Below the pieces are notes generated by a model. The model worked only from the letters and a program-made list of their open reading frames with translations. It searched no databases and was not told the origin of the DNA. Shown here in pieces: positions 1 through 7,027 of a DNA stretch of 13,401 nt. The stretch spans positions 1 to 13,401 of the forward strand of contig CAKUDT010000014.1 of NCBI GenBank assembly GCA_934645125.1. Reading direction: 5' to 3'. Numbering within the stretch: position 1 is the first letter of the stretch; the number at the start of each line of letters is the position of its first letter. Made by a program: the position numbers and the translations under genes. The stretch comes from an uncultured Eggerthellaceae bacterium (lineage in GTDB: Bacteria; Actinomycetota; Coriobacteriia; Coriobacteriales; Eggerthellaceae).

Positions 1-3000
1 TCGTACTTCTTGCTGCCGACCTGGGCAACATAGTGGCCTTCCTTGACGCCATAGGTGCCATCCGCGTTCTTGGTGGGAATGAAGCCATCGGCGCAATAGC
101 CTTCGGAAACCTCCTTATTGAACGTACCGCCGGATACTTCGAAGTTATCGCTGGTAGCTTTGCCAACACCATGGAATATGTTCTGGACCGTATCCGTGAA
201 GGTATTAGTAAACGTGCCACCCGTAATCTTCGTGGAAGACGGATGCCCCTCCACCATGCCGGTCGCAACACACTGCGGATGAGCCCATTTGAGATAAGCT
301 GCGCTGCAAATAAACTCACCGCCAGTAATCGTCGCGTTACCGTAGGTATAAATAACGCCGGTATAACCCTGCGACGTTGCATAGCTCAACTCGAACTTGC
401 CACCGTTGATGGTGAGCGTCGAGTCTTCCTCGCTCTTCACAACGTTCAGACCACCCGAATACGAACCGCTCTCGATGGTCAGCGTGCCATCGTTTCTAAT
501 CATAGAGGAATCCGTGTTGCCCGCCGTAGCCGTGACATCTTCGAGCGTGGCTGTGCCGTAGTTATCGATGGTGTAGTAGCCCGTGCCACCAATAACGTTA
601 CCGTTCTTCACGGTAGCCGTAGCACCCTTCGCGATGGTCAGCGTCGCCTTGCCAGCGTTCGTGTTCGTCAGGGTCTTGCCGCCCAAATCGAGGGTAATGT
701 TCTTGCTGATGGCCACGTCCTCGGTGGCGTCCGCCAGCAGGGTCACGGTCTGGCCATCCTGAGCTGCCGCAACGGCTTCGGCCAGGGAGCTGTACGCGTG
801 GATCTTGGATTCGCCGCTGGCCTTATCCGCCACAACGGCGGCGGGCATCAGGTCATCCACGTCCACATCTGCCTTGCTTCTCGCCGGGTAGATAAGGTCA
901 CCTCTGTTGTAGCGTACACCGCTGTTCGCCAGCGTGATGGACACCGTCTCAGGGTGCTCCATGTAGTTGCCGTCCACCTTCAGCGTGCTGTCGGTGCCGA
1001 CCCACCAGATGCCCATGCTGGCGTCGCCGCTCACAGTGCCGTGCAGCTGGTTATCCGTGACCGTCAGCTTGATGTTCTGGCCCTCGCAGTCAAATCCGCT
1101 ACCATAAGCCATCTCGATGTGGATATGGCGCACCTGCGTGCCGTCAGCCTTGGCCTTGAACATGTTGTTGCTGATGTTGATCTCCGCACCCTCCATCGGC
1201 GTGATTTGAATCGCCTCGTACTCGATGCTGTCGAAGGTGCAGTCGGTGATGGTCAGTTTGCCTTTGACTTGGGAGAAGTAGAATGCGGAAAGCTTATTGC
1301 TGTTGGCAATATCCTTGAAGTTCACGTTGTGGATGGTCACATCCGCGGTCGCATTACCGGGCATATTCACGGAGATGCTGGAATTGCCGGAAATAGTGTG
1401 GCCATTACCCTCCAGCGTGATGTTCTTGCTGATGGTGGTGCTGCCGCAGTCTGCCACATCCGTCAGCAGCGTGACGGTCTGGCCGTCCTGAGCTGCATCG
1501 ATGGCAGCCTGCAAGCTAGGATAGCTCGTGCCGTTTACTTCCGCAACCGCCGCAGGAGCAACTTCAGCTACGCTATACGTGCCATCGGCGTTCGCAACAG
1601 GTGCGTAGCCTTCAGCGCACAAATCGGAAGCAACCGCAGCCGAGAACGTACCGCCGGAAACAGCGACCGTCTTAGCGGAGTTGTCGAAAGCCGACTCCTG
1701 CTTCGCCGAAGAATCCCAGGTGTAGGCCTTAAGAGCTGCATTGCCAGCCTTCGCCGTGAAGGTGCCGCCGGTGATGGCAATCTGGCCAAGACCCTTGTAG
1801 CCAGCGCGGTTGACAATGGAAATTGCCGCGCCGTCCTGAATAGCGCCGTCGCCCTCGAGCTTCTCAACCGGGTCGCCCGACACCGTAATCGCGCTACCAG
1901 CAGTAACGTTCAGGTTTCCGGAGCACACCTGCGCACCCATCGTCTTCGCGTTGATCGTGGAGTTGTCGATGGTCAGCGTTCCGCTGCTGGGGAAGTAAAT
2001 GCCAAAACCGTTGGGAACGTTGAGCGTGCTGTCCTTCAGGACAACGGTGTCGTTCGCGTTGTTGCCGTTCGTCTCGATGCCGCTCGTGGCGGTGGTGCTT
2101 GCCTCAACGTTCTCGAACGTAAGGGCAGAGTTGTTGTAGGTGATAGTGCCGCCCGAGGCAGACGGAATCAGACCGATGAGCTGCGAACTTACAATCTTGC
2201 CGTTCTTCACCGTAAGCGACGCATCGGAATAATTGATTTCGAACGCCGCGGAATTCGCATCGATTCCCGTGCACGTCCAGGTGTGGCCGTTCAGGTCAAC
2301 CACGCGAGCGATGCTTCCGGAGTTGAACGTGCTACCCGTGGTGTAGTCGCGCAGCATGGTGATGACGCCACCATTTTCGGTCTGAGCCTTGAGCGCCTCG
2401 TCCATGGTGTAGTAGCTGGTTTCACCAACCTGAGCAAGGTAGGCCTTTGCCACGCCGTACGTGCCGTCGGCGTTCGGGGTAGCAGCGGAGCCTTCAACCA
2501 GATAGCGGGACGGATCGGCGCTGAACGCACCAGCCGTGACCTCGATCGTTGCCTTTGTGGGGTCGTTAGAAGTGGTACCCGTGCTGTAGTCAACCGTCTT
2601 AAGAGAACCGTTGACGGTGCCACCCGTGATTGCCACCTTCGCCGGTTTGCCCTCGACGCCATCGTAGGTCACCGATTCGACGTTACCGTTGACGATGCCA
2701 TCGGCAATCGTAAGCGAGGAGCCCGCTCCATCGTATGTCCACGTCGAAACGTTACCGTTGATGACCGCATTGTCCTTGATGGTAGTATTCTTCCAGTTTT
2801 GAACCGTGTAGCTGTTCGCGGAATTGATTTCACCGCCCTTAACGTAAAGATTGCCATGGTCGCACTTAAGGACAATGAAGTTATCCTGCGTGAACGTACC
2901 ACCGCTAATGGTCAGGCCCGGCACACCAGGCTTGCTGTCGTCGCCAACGCGCACAAGGGACGCGCCCTTCGTTCCACCAGCGCCGCTATCGTTCTTGACG

Positions 3001-3713
3001 GTGCCACTCTGGAAGAACAGCCAGCCACTATCACCGCCCTGGACGTCAATGACGTAGTGGGAGGAAACACCAGAGTTTTCAAAGGTGTCCTCACGCATGA
3101 TGGTGCCCGTCTGAGCTGCGCTAGAGTCCATAACGGTGACGCGAGCAGTAACGGTCAGCGCTGGCTTGCGCTCGCCCGTGCTGCCGTTAAGCGTGTGACC
3201 GTTCAAATCGAGCGTGACGCCATACGTGGAGATTGTGACGTTCTCCCTCGTATCGGCCAGCAACTTCACCGTTGCATTGCGCGACGCAGCGTCAATTGCC
3301 GCCTGCAAGCTGGGATAGCTCGTGCCGCCAACTTCCGCAATCGCCGCCTCGGTACCTTCTTCGCCGGTTTCAGCCGCAGGATCCGCTGCTTCGCCGGACG
3401 CTTCGCCAGCTGCTGCAGGGGCCGCAGTAGTCGCAGCGCCGGACGCTTCGCCAGCCGCTTCGGCTGCAGGTGCTGCCGCTTCGCCAGCTGCCGCTTCGCC
3501 CGCGGTTTCGGACTGCGCGGCAAGCGTATTGCCCGAGCTTGCGCCCGTGCCCGAGGCTTCTGCCTGATCGGCGGGCTGAGCCTGCTCGACCGCGGTGGAA
3601 GCACCCGATGCTGCGCCGTCGTCGGCCGCGAACGCTGCGGTAGGCACCATCATGGGGCACATGGCAACGCTCAGCAAAACCGAGATGACTTTGTTTGCAT
3701 TACTTGCTTTCAT
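1..3713 (-). CDS. Modular secreted beta-helix surface protein (adhesin-like), C-terminus outside window
   Basis: This is an open frame of 1,237 codons with no stop before the window edge. It starts at the ATG at 3713, preceded by a purine-rich AGGAAG stretch about 11 bases away. Residues 1-30 form a signal peptide (KASNANK, then a hydrophobic core, ending TAAFA-ADD). Residues 30-120 are a low-complexity Ala/Gly/Glu linker. Repeated modules follow, beginning near residues 126, 427, 724, 962 and 1230 with AEVGGTSYPSLQAAIDAA-like sequence, then TVTLLxD and ITLDLNGHTL-like strands. Several modules close with GTF...EGY..xxNADGTYxV. Many short T-I-x-G-G-T-F and NGNV strands suggest a right-handed parallel beta-helix of the PbH1/pectate-lyase type. 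The role is probably cell-surface adhesion or glycan interaction. The anchor (LPXTG or other) is not visible because the C-terminus is missing. All modules stay in one frame, so the gene looks intact. The substrate is unknown. Confidence 0.9.
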   Translation of the reverse strand, partial: MKASNANKVISVLLSVAMCPMMVPTAAFAADDGAASGASTAVEQAQPADQAEASGTGASSGNTLAAQSETAGEAAAGEAAAPAAEAAGEASGAATTAAPAAAGEASGEAADPAAETGEEGTEAAIAEVGGTSYPSLQAAIDAASRNATVKLLADTRENVTISTYGVTLDLNGHTLNGSTGERKPALTVTARVTVMDSSAAQTGTIMREDTFENSGVSSHYVIDVQGGDSGWLFFQSGTVKNDSGAGGTKGASLVRVGDDSKPGVPGLTISGGTFTQDNFIVLKCDHGNLYVKGGEINSANSYTVQNWKNTTIKDNAVINGNVSTWTYDGAGSSLTIADGIVNGNVESVTYDGVEGKPAKVAITGGTVNGSLKTVDYSTGTTSNDPTKATIEVTAGAFSADPSRYLVEGSAATPNADGTYGVAKAYLAQVGETSYYTMDEALKAQTENGGVITMLRDYTTGSTFNSGSIARVVDLNGHTWTCTGIDANSAAFEINYSDASLTVKNGKIVSSQLIGLIPSASGGTITYNNSALTFENVEASTTATSGIETNGNNANDTVVLKDSTLNVPNGFGIYFPSSGTLTIDNSTINAKTMGAQVCSGNLNVTAGSAITVSGDPVEKLEGDGAIQDGAAISIVNRAGYKGLGQIAITGGTFTAKAGNAALKAYTWDSSAKQESAFDNSAKTVAVSGGTFSAAVASDLCAEGYAPVANADGTYSVAEVAPAAVAEVNGTSYPSLQAAIDAAQDGQTVTLLTDVADCGSTTISKNITLEGNGHTISGNSSISVNMPGNATADVTIHNVNFKDIANSNKLSAFYFSQVKGKLTITDCTFDSIEYEAIQITPMEGAEINISNNMFKAKADGTQVRHIHIEMAYGSGFDCEGQNIKLTVTDNQLHGTVSGDASMGIWWVGTDSTLKVDGNYMEHPETVSITLANSGVRYNRGDLIYPARSKADVDVDDLMPAAVVADKASGESKIHAYSSLAEAVAAAQDGQTVTLLADATEDVAISKNITLDLGGKTLTNTNAGKATLTIAKGATATVKNGNVIGGTGYYTIDNYGTATLEDVTATAGNTDSSMIRNDGTLTIESGSYSGGLNVVKSEEDSTLTINGGKFELSYATSQGYTGVIYTYGNATITGGEFICSAAYLKWAHPQCVATGMVEGHPSSTKITGGTFTNTFTDTVQNIFHGVGKATSDNFEVSGGTFNKEVSEGYCADGFIPTKNADGTYGVKEGHYVAQVGSKKY
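1507..1553. repeat. Direct repeat inside adhesin gene, copy 1
   Basis: These 47 bp encode the module start AEVNGTSYPSLQA on the minus strand. They match 3301-3347 with about five differences, a much closer match than the surrounding module DNA. They could support recombination that removes or duplicates the intervening modules. Confidence 0.7.
3301..3347. repeat. Direct repeat inside adhesin gene, copy 2
   Basis: This is the partner of 1507-1553 and encodes AEVGGTSYPSLQA on the minus strand. Recombination between the two copies would delete about 1.8 kb. That distance is a multiple of three (1,794 bp), so the reading frame would be kept. Confidence 0.7.
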
Positions 3714-3806
3714 GTCTTTCGCATCTTCCTTTCTTTTCCTTGTTTCCGATAATTGCTTTGTATCTCCATTCCCGCCGTTACGGCATTGGCAGGAAACAGT
3801 TTGTTG

Positions 3807-3993
3807 GGTGGGATTATGTGCCGCGACCTGGCTTTATTCACGGAAAAGCAGAGGGGCGCCCCCGCATTTCGGAAGGCACCCCTCTGTTGATACAACTTGA
3901 CCCAAGGCGCGATGTGCGGCTGACGGCGCAAATGGCTTCATCTTGCTTCGAAACGGCGGATTCGCCCGTTTCTGATTCAGCCACAATGTCACC
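3807..3993 (-). ncRNA. ssrS: Candidate 6S RNA (RNA polymerase-binding regulatory RNA)
   Basis: On the minus strand the 5' segment GGTGACATTGTGGCTG (from 3993) pairs with CGGCACATAATCCCACC (ending 3807). This closing stem has about 14 pairs and a 2-nt internal loop, and the core is 187 nt. Inside it are a hairpin GAAACGG...CCGTTTC (about 3972-3950) and a strong 3' hairpin AGAGGGG(T)GCC...GGC(G)CCCCTCT (about 3886-3849). The 3' hairpin is followed by a largely unpaired strand ending AGCCAGGTCGCGGC. This layout (long closing stem, open bubble, small hairpin on the 3' side just before an AGCC..GCGGC strand) is that of 6S RNA, which mimics an open promoter and binds sigma-70 holoenzyme. No ORF explains it. 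The identification comes from reading structure and recalled motifs; a covariance-model search was not possible. The alternative is a structured leader of the adhesin mRNA, whose start codon is 94 nt downstream. Confidence 0.55.
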
Positions 3994-4018
3994 TCGATTC
4001 AATAACACTTAAGCAAAA

Positions 4019-4046
4019 ACAATAGGTTCTAATGATAGCAGAACAA
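4019..4046 (-). promoter_or_regulatory. Candidate promoter for the 6S-like RNA
   Basis: On the minus strand there is a -35-like TTGTTC (4046-4041), a 16-bp spacer and a -10-like TATTGT (4024-4019). The predicted start near 4012 is about 20 nt before the closing stem of the RNA. No better promoter is visible between the RNA and the adhesin start, so the adhesin may also depend on it. Confidence 0.4.
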
Positions 4047-4096
4047 TCGATTTTTGGGGGCTAAATGAGGTCAGAAATTGCGAAATTGTAACTTAT

Positions 4097-4125
4097 TCGG
4101 AACAAACTCGGAACTATTTCAGAAC
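4097..4125. repeat. Three TCxGAAC direct repeats with 11-bp period
   Basis: TCGGAAC at 4097 and 4108 and TCAGAAC at 4119 are spaced exactly 11 bp apart. This places them on one face of the helix, about 50-80 bp upstream of the candidate promoter's -35. They look like a binding site for an oligomeric regulator. The regulator is not identifiable. Confidence 0.5.
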
Positions 4126-4130
4126 GATTG

Positions 4131-4474
4131 TGTCGGCGCCTGCGAGCCTGCGTTTCTTTCTTCGGGACGGCCCGCGAGATGAGGCGCGGCAAGCAGACAC
4201 CCACGGACCTGCGTTTCTTCCCCTTCCCTTGCCGCGCGACTCGCTGTCCAGCAGCCTACCCCGACCTTCCCCTGCCCACAATCTAGCGGCCGCTTGGCGA
4301 ATCGACCCGCCCCTTCCACCACCTGCTTCTTCACCATGTCTTACCCGCTTTGTGCAGCGCCCCAATCGGCCCGACGCTTCCCCACGCCCGTCCGTTCTCC
4401 CCCATGCCTGTCCCTCCCTGCTTCCCGTGCCCGTCAGCGCTTCCTTGCTCCCGCCCTCCTTGCTTCTTAACCAG
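4131..4474. other. Non-coding, C/T-rich spacer
   Basis: The plus strand is strongly pyrimidine-rich. Open frames on both strands give low-complexity Pro/Ser or Gly/Arg/Lys sequence without recognisable domains and without ribosome-binding sites. The 12-mer CCTGCGTTTCTT occurs twice (near 4147 and 4209). I see no gene. Confidence 0.6.
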
Positions 4475-4687
4475 CTTGTCGTTTTTTCGTCCCGAAAACG
4501 CACAAATCAACGGTACGGGGCAGGTCGGAAGCGCGAAAAGGGGCGTCCGAAGCCATCGAGGCCAACGACACCCAGCAAAACCCCAGGTCGCAGAAACCGT
4601 CTGGAGGCAAGCGGAGCAACAAGTCCTCCCCGAACTGCCCCGTACCGTCGATTTGCGCGTTTTAGCGCTGATTTTTCGACAACATGA
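4475..4687. repeat. 213-bp palindromic (MITE-like) repeat, copy A
   Basis: This sequence recurs at 6568-6780 in the same orientation with a single difference (G at 4540, A at 6633). Its ends are 53-bp imperfect inverted repeats (4476-4528 and 4630-4682). Each arm reads TTGTCG, then 13 unmatched bases, then AAAACGC, CAAATC and ACGGTACGGGGCAG separated by single mismatches, then TCGG. The roughly 100-bp core has no convincing ORF. Long terminal inverted repeats, no transposase and multiple copies fit a MITE. No clear target-site duplication is visible. A structured non-coding RNA or protein-binding repeat is possible. Confidence 0.8.
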
Positions 4688-4973
4688 AACTGAAAAGAGC
4701 GGAAACGACCTACAAACATTCGCTCAAATCCCAAACCCCACTACTATCTTTCATCAGACAGCGCGTTTGATGGCTCAATCCCCGTCCACACCCCAGAGAT
4801 TATCCCGACTGAATTCTAGGGACCGCACGAACGTCAATCCCGCCGCACGCATGAAAAGAACAGCCGCCTAATCGCACAGCATCTCAACGAAAAGGCGACC
4901 CAGTCGCACGCCCCAAGAGCCGACAGCCGCAAAAACAATCGATATCCAACCTTTCCGCTCGTTGCGCCACGCC
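4688..4973. other. Intergenic spacer without recognised gene
   Basis: I find no ORF with a ribosome-binding site, no RNA gene and no further copy of the repeat in this stretch. It separates repeat copy A from the terminator at 4974-5008. Confidence 0.5.
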
Positions 4974-5008
4974 AAAAAAAGCCAACCCAGCTTCGCAAGC
5001 GGTTGGCT
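4974..5008 (-). terminator. Rho-independent terminator without an obvious upstream gene
   Basis: On the minus strand AGCCAACC pairs with GGTTGGCT. An inner GCTT/AAGC extension closes a CGC loop, and seven T residues follow. No minus-strand gene ends here, because the next gene is on the plus strand at 5186. It may end a short RNA starting near 5068 or be left over from a lost gene. Confidence 0.75.
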
Positions 5009-5068
5009 GCGTCGTCTCTCTAGCGGCCATGCTCACGAGCACGCTGACCAGCAAATTCACACCGTCGC
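4974..5068 (-). ncRNA. Possible small RNA divergent from the nuclease gene
   Basis: A perfect -35 TTGACA (5103-5098 on the minus strand) lies 17 bp from a weak AT-rich -10 (5080-5075, AATTTT). It points toward the strong terminator at 4974-5008, which would give an RNA of about 95 nt. An internal TGCTC/GAGCA hairpin lies near 5029-5042. No plausible peptide is encoded between them. This is inferred from promoter-like and terminator signals only. Confidence 0.25.
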
Positions 5069-5084
5069 ACCCGCAAAATTCGAC

Positions 5085-5147
5085 TTTGATAGCTTTTTGT
5101 CAACTTTTTGATAGCGATTCAGCCCATTTTGATGGGATTTTGATAGC
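5085..5147. repeat. Phased TTTGATAGC direct repeats upstream of the nuclease
   Basis: TTTGATAGC starts at 5085, 5107 and 5139, with a variant TTTGATGGG at 5128. The steps are 22, 21 and 11 bp, about two, two and one helical turns. They overlap the divergent promoter region and lie 40-100 bp upstream of the nuclease start. They resemble an operator for an oligomeric regulator, possibly the gene's own product through its AbiEi-like N-terminus. Confidence 0.6.
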
Positions 5148-5185
5148 GGCGCGTGTCATGATGCCGTCAAAAAGTAAGGAGCATC

Positions 5186-6157
5186 ATGATCCCACCAAGA
5201 ATCTTTCTCTCCCATCAAACCGCAAGCAAATACTGGTCGCGACGCGACCTGAACGAAACAAAGAAATCGCGAGCAATTCCCGCACCGTCGGACACCCAAA
5301 GCGCCGCCGCTCTGAACGATGCCCGCCGTTTGGTTTTGGGCCTTGATGAAAACGAGACACTGCACGTTTTAGTGGCAAATGAAGAAAACAAACATCATGT
5401 GGGAAATACCTCTTTTCATCATCGCAGCTTAGGTTACCCCAAATGGTCGTTCAGGCGAATCAATTACGACACCTATGTCGCAAGTCCCGAACTTTGTTTC
5501 TTGGCGGCTGCGACTTATCTGCCCTTTGAGGCACTTGTTCTTTACGGCATGGAGTTATGCGGCACGTACGCAAGAATTAGCAACGAGGAAACTCAATACA
5601 AGCGTGATCCACTTACATCCAGGCAAAAGATTGCCGCATATCTTGATAAGTCAAACGGAATGGCTGGCATAAAGCTAGCTAGGAAAGCTTGTCAATACGT
5701 GCTTGACGGCTCAGCATCGCCGCGGGAATCGGTTCTTGCTATCGCCGCAACACTCCCGCACCGCCTAGGCGGATTTGGTATGCCCGCACCTCTGCTCAAC
5801 CACGAAATACAAGTGAATCTGCCCAGTAAGGTTCACTTCGGCGAAAAGCAGATTCTTCATGGCGACATCGTGTGGCGCGAGGCGAACCTTGTCGTTGAAT
5901 ACGACGGCAGCCAACACGGGATTGAGGATAACCACGTAAGCGACAAGAAACGAGACCATCTTATGCTTGAAGCAGGATACGACGTGGTTCGATTCACCGA
6001 TAAATCCATCAGAAGTGGAACTGAACTCGAACGGCTAGCAAGAACCATAAACCGCAAAGCTGGCTTGAACAGGCACAAAGAGTATTTGCAGTGGGATTTC
6101 GAAAAAAACAAACTACTGAATGAGCTGCTCTTCCATAGCAATCCGCCATGGCTCTAA
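5186..6157 (+). CDS. AbiEi-like N-terminus with C-terminal DUF559/PD-(D/E)XK-type nuclease domain
   Basis: The product has 323 residues. The ATG at 5186 follows TAAGGAG with a short 4-nt gap. Residues 1-130 resemble the region common in actinobacterial AbiEi-related proteins (FHHRS at 77-81, YVASPELCF near 97-105, LYGMELCGTY at 119-128). The C-terminal part carries a DUF559-like nuclease core: GDIVW with D227, LVVEYDG with E238 and D240, H244, then the D253-R256 helix and LEAGYDVVRFT. In this superfamily these acidic residues bind metal and cut nucleic acid. No partner toxin, methylase or antitoxin is adjacent. The gene is alone between two identical palindromic repeats, which suggests mobile cargo. 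It could act in defence, DNA processing or selfish maintenance; the target is unknown. Fold assignment is good and function is uncertain. Confidence 0.8.
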   Translation: MIPPRIFLSHQTASKYWSRRDLNETKKSRAIPAPSDTQSAAALNDARRLVLGLDENETLHVLVANEENKHHVGNTSFHHRSLGYPKWSFRRINYDTYVASPELCFLAAATYLPFEALVLYGMELCGTYARISNEETQYKRDPLTSRQKIAAYLDKSNGMAGIKLARKACQYVLDGSASPRESVLAIAATLPHRLGGFGMPAPLLNHEIQVNLPSKVHFGEKQILHGDIVWREANLVVEYDGSQHGIEDNHVSDKKRDHLMLEAGYDVVRFTDKSIRSGTELERLARTINRKAGLNRHKEYLQWDFEKNKLLNELLFHSNPPWL

Positions 6158-6175
6158 TTGTCTGCAAGCACCCCT

Positions 6176-6289
6176 AGGGAAGCGCTGATTAAAGCAGGTA
6201 GCCACTGCATATAATTGGCAAAGCCGCTGGTCACGAAAAAGAGGGACCGAAGTCCCTACCATAAACTTCGCGTTAATCAGCGCTTCCCT
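6176..6289. mobile_element. 114-bp MITE-like element with 17-bp perfect terminal inverted repeats
   Basis: AGGGAAGCGCTGATTAA at 6176-6192 is perfectly inverted at 6273-6289, and both arms continue with xGC. A small inner hairpin AGGGAC-CGAA-GTCCCT lies at 6242-6257. It is too short to encode a transposase. The ends resemble insertion-sequence termini, but I cannot name the family and see no target duplication. On the plus strand the fold-back begins 19 nt after the nuclease stop and is followed by CTCCTTTTT, so it may also terminate that transcript. Confidence 0.65.
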
Positions 6290-6567
6290 TGCTCCTTTTT
6301 CCAATCGCCCGAATGCTATCAACTCGCCATGGAAGATGACTGCCCCAGCACAATTCGACATGCAGCCGAAGGAATACGGCTCGCCCGCAGGCAGCATCCG
6401 ACGCAACCTCGAACACAGGCAGGAGTAGGCGGATTGAACTATTGGAAACAAGACGAGGGCGTCGTTCCCCCGAACGCGGGCAGGAGTAGAGCCCTGCCTG
6501 CCTGATTCAACTCTCCAAGATCCTTAAACTCGAACGAAAGGCAGCCCAGGTTATGCCCTCCAACCAT
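6290..6567. other. Intergenic spacer without recognised gene
   Basis: I find no supported coding sequence. A minor GGGCAGG/CCTGCC hairpin lies near 6478-6503. Frames through here run into the flanking repeats and lack ribosome-binding sites. Confidence 0.45.
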
Positions 6568-6780
6568 CTTGTCGTTTTTTCGTCCCGAAAACGCACAAAT
6601 CAACGGTACGGGGCAGGTCGGAAGCGCGAAAAAGGGCGTCCGAAGCCATCGAGGCCAACGACACCCAGCAAAACCCCAGGTCGCAGAAACCGTCTGGAGG
6701 CAAGCGGAGCAACAAGTCCTCCCCGAACTGCCCCGTACCGTCGATTTGCGCGTTTTAGCGCTGATTTTTCGACAACATGA
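6568..6780. repeat. 213-bp palindromic (MITE-like) repeat, copy B
   Basis: This is the direct-orientation twin of 4475-4687, with one base different. Its inverted arms are 6569-6621 and 6723-6775. The near-identity implies recent duplication or gene conversion. Recombination between the copies would remove 2,093 bp, including the nuclease gene. Confidence 0.8.
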
Positions 6781-6887
6781 CCAAGTAGAACCGGAAAAGA
6801 CGCTTTGCCAGCGTTTTGCCCAAGCTGGATGCGTGGGGGCGCGACTTAGGGGGCACGAGCAGAAGCCTTGGCGGCAAGAAACCATAT

Positions 6888-6909
6888 CATGTCCTATTTA
6901 CAGGACATG
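6888..6909. promoter_or_regulatory. Perfect palindrome, candidate operator of the macro/vWA unit
   Basis: CATGTCCT and AGGACATG form an 8-bp perfect inverted repeat around a 6-bp AT-rich centre, typical of a dimeric regulator site. It lies about 50 bp upstream of the -10 element of the macro gene, a better position for an activator or distal repressor. The regulator is unknown; the macro protein's own HTH-like C-terminus is one candidate. Confidence 0.5.
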
Positions 6910-6956
6910 CAAATAGGCAATACCGCGCGACAATACACGAAACGCAGAAATCGGCG

Positions 6957-6962
6957 TATACT
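6957..6962 (+). promoter_or_regulatory. Candidate -10 element of the macro gene
   Basis: TATACT is a near-consensus -10, giving a predicted start near 6969 and a 59-nt leader before the ribosome-binding site. The -35 is poor (around TACACG at 6934), which would fit dependence on an activator. Confidence 0.45.
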
Positions 6963-7027
6963 TTTCCCAAGAACGCACGCAGCAATCTACGCTCAAAAGC
7001 ACGATTACCGCAGATAGGAGCCACGAA

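Noticed and set aside
33..3752. 1,239-codon open frame on the plus strand
   Set aside because: It is the antisense shadow of the minus-strand adhesin. It has no domains, no signal peptide and an Arg/Val/His-rich composition, while the minus frame has a signal peptide and repeated modules.
3721..3993. Known riboswitch (c-di-GMP, cobalamin or similar) upstream of the adhesin
   Set aside because: I could not match the conserved core of any of these classes; the 6S-like layout fits better.
4114..4871. Overlapping ORFs of 129-185 codons on both strands
   Set aside because: They are low-complexity Pro/Ser or Gly/Arg translations of skewed-base DNA running into the palindromic repeat, without ribosome-binding sites or domains.
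5085..5147. CRISPR-like array
   Set aside because: The repeats are only 9 bp with unequal spacing and no cas genes; they fit an operator array.
6439..6885. 148-codon minus ORF across repeat copy B
   Set aside because: Its sequence is set by the repeat. Copy A's equivalent frame has different ends, and there is no start signal.
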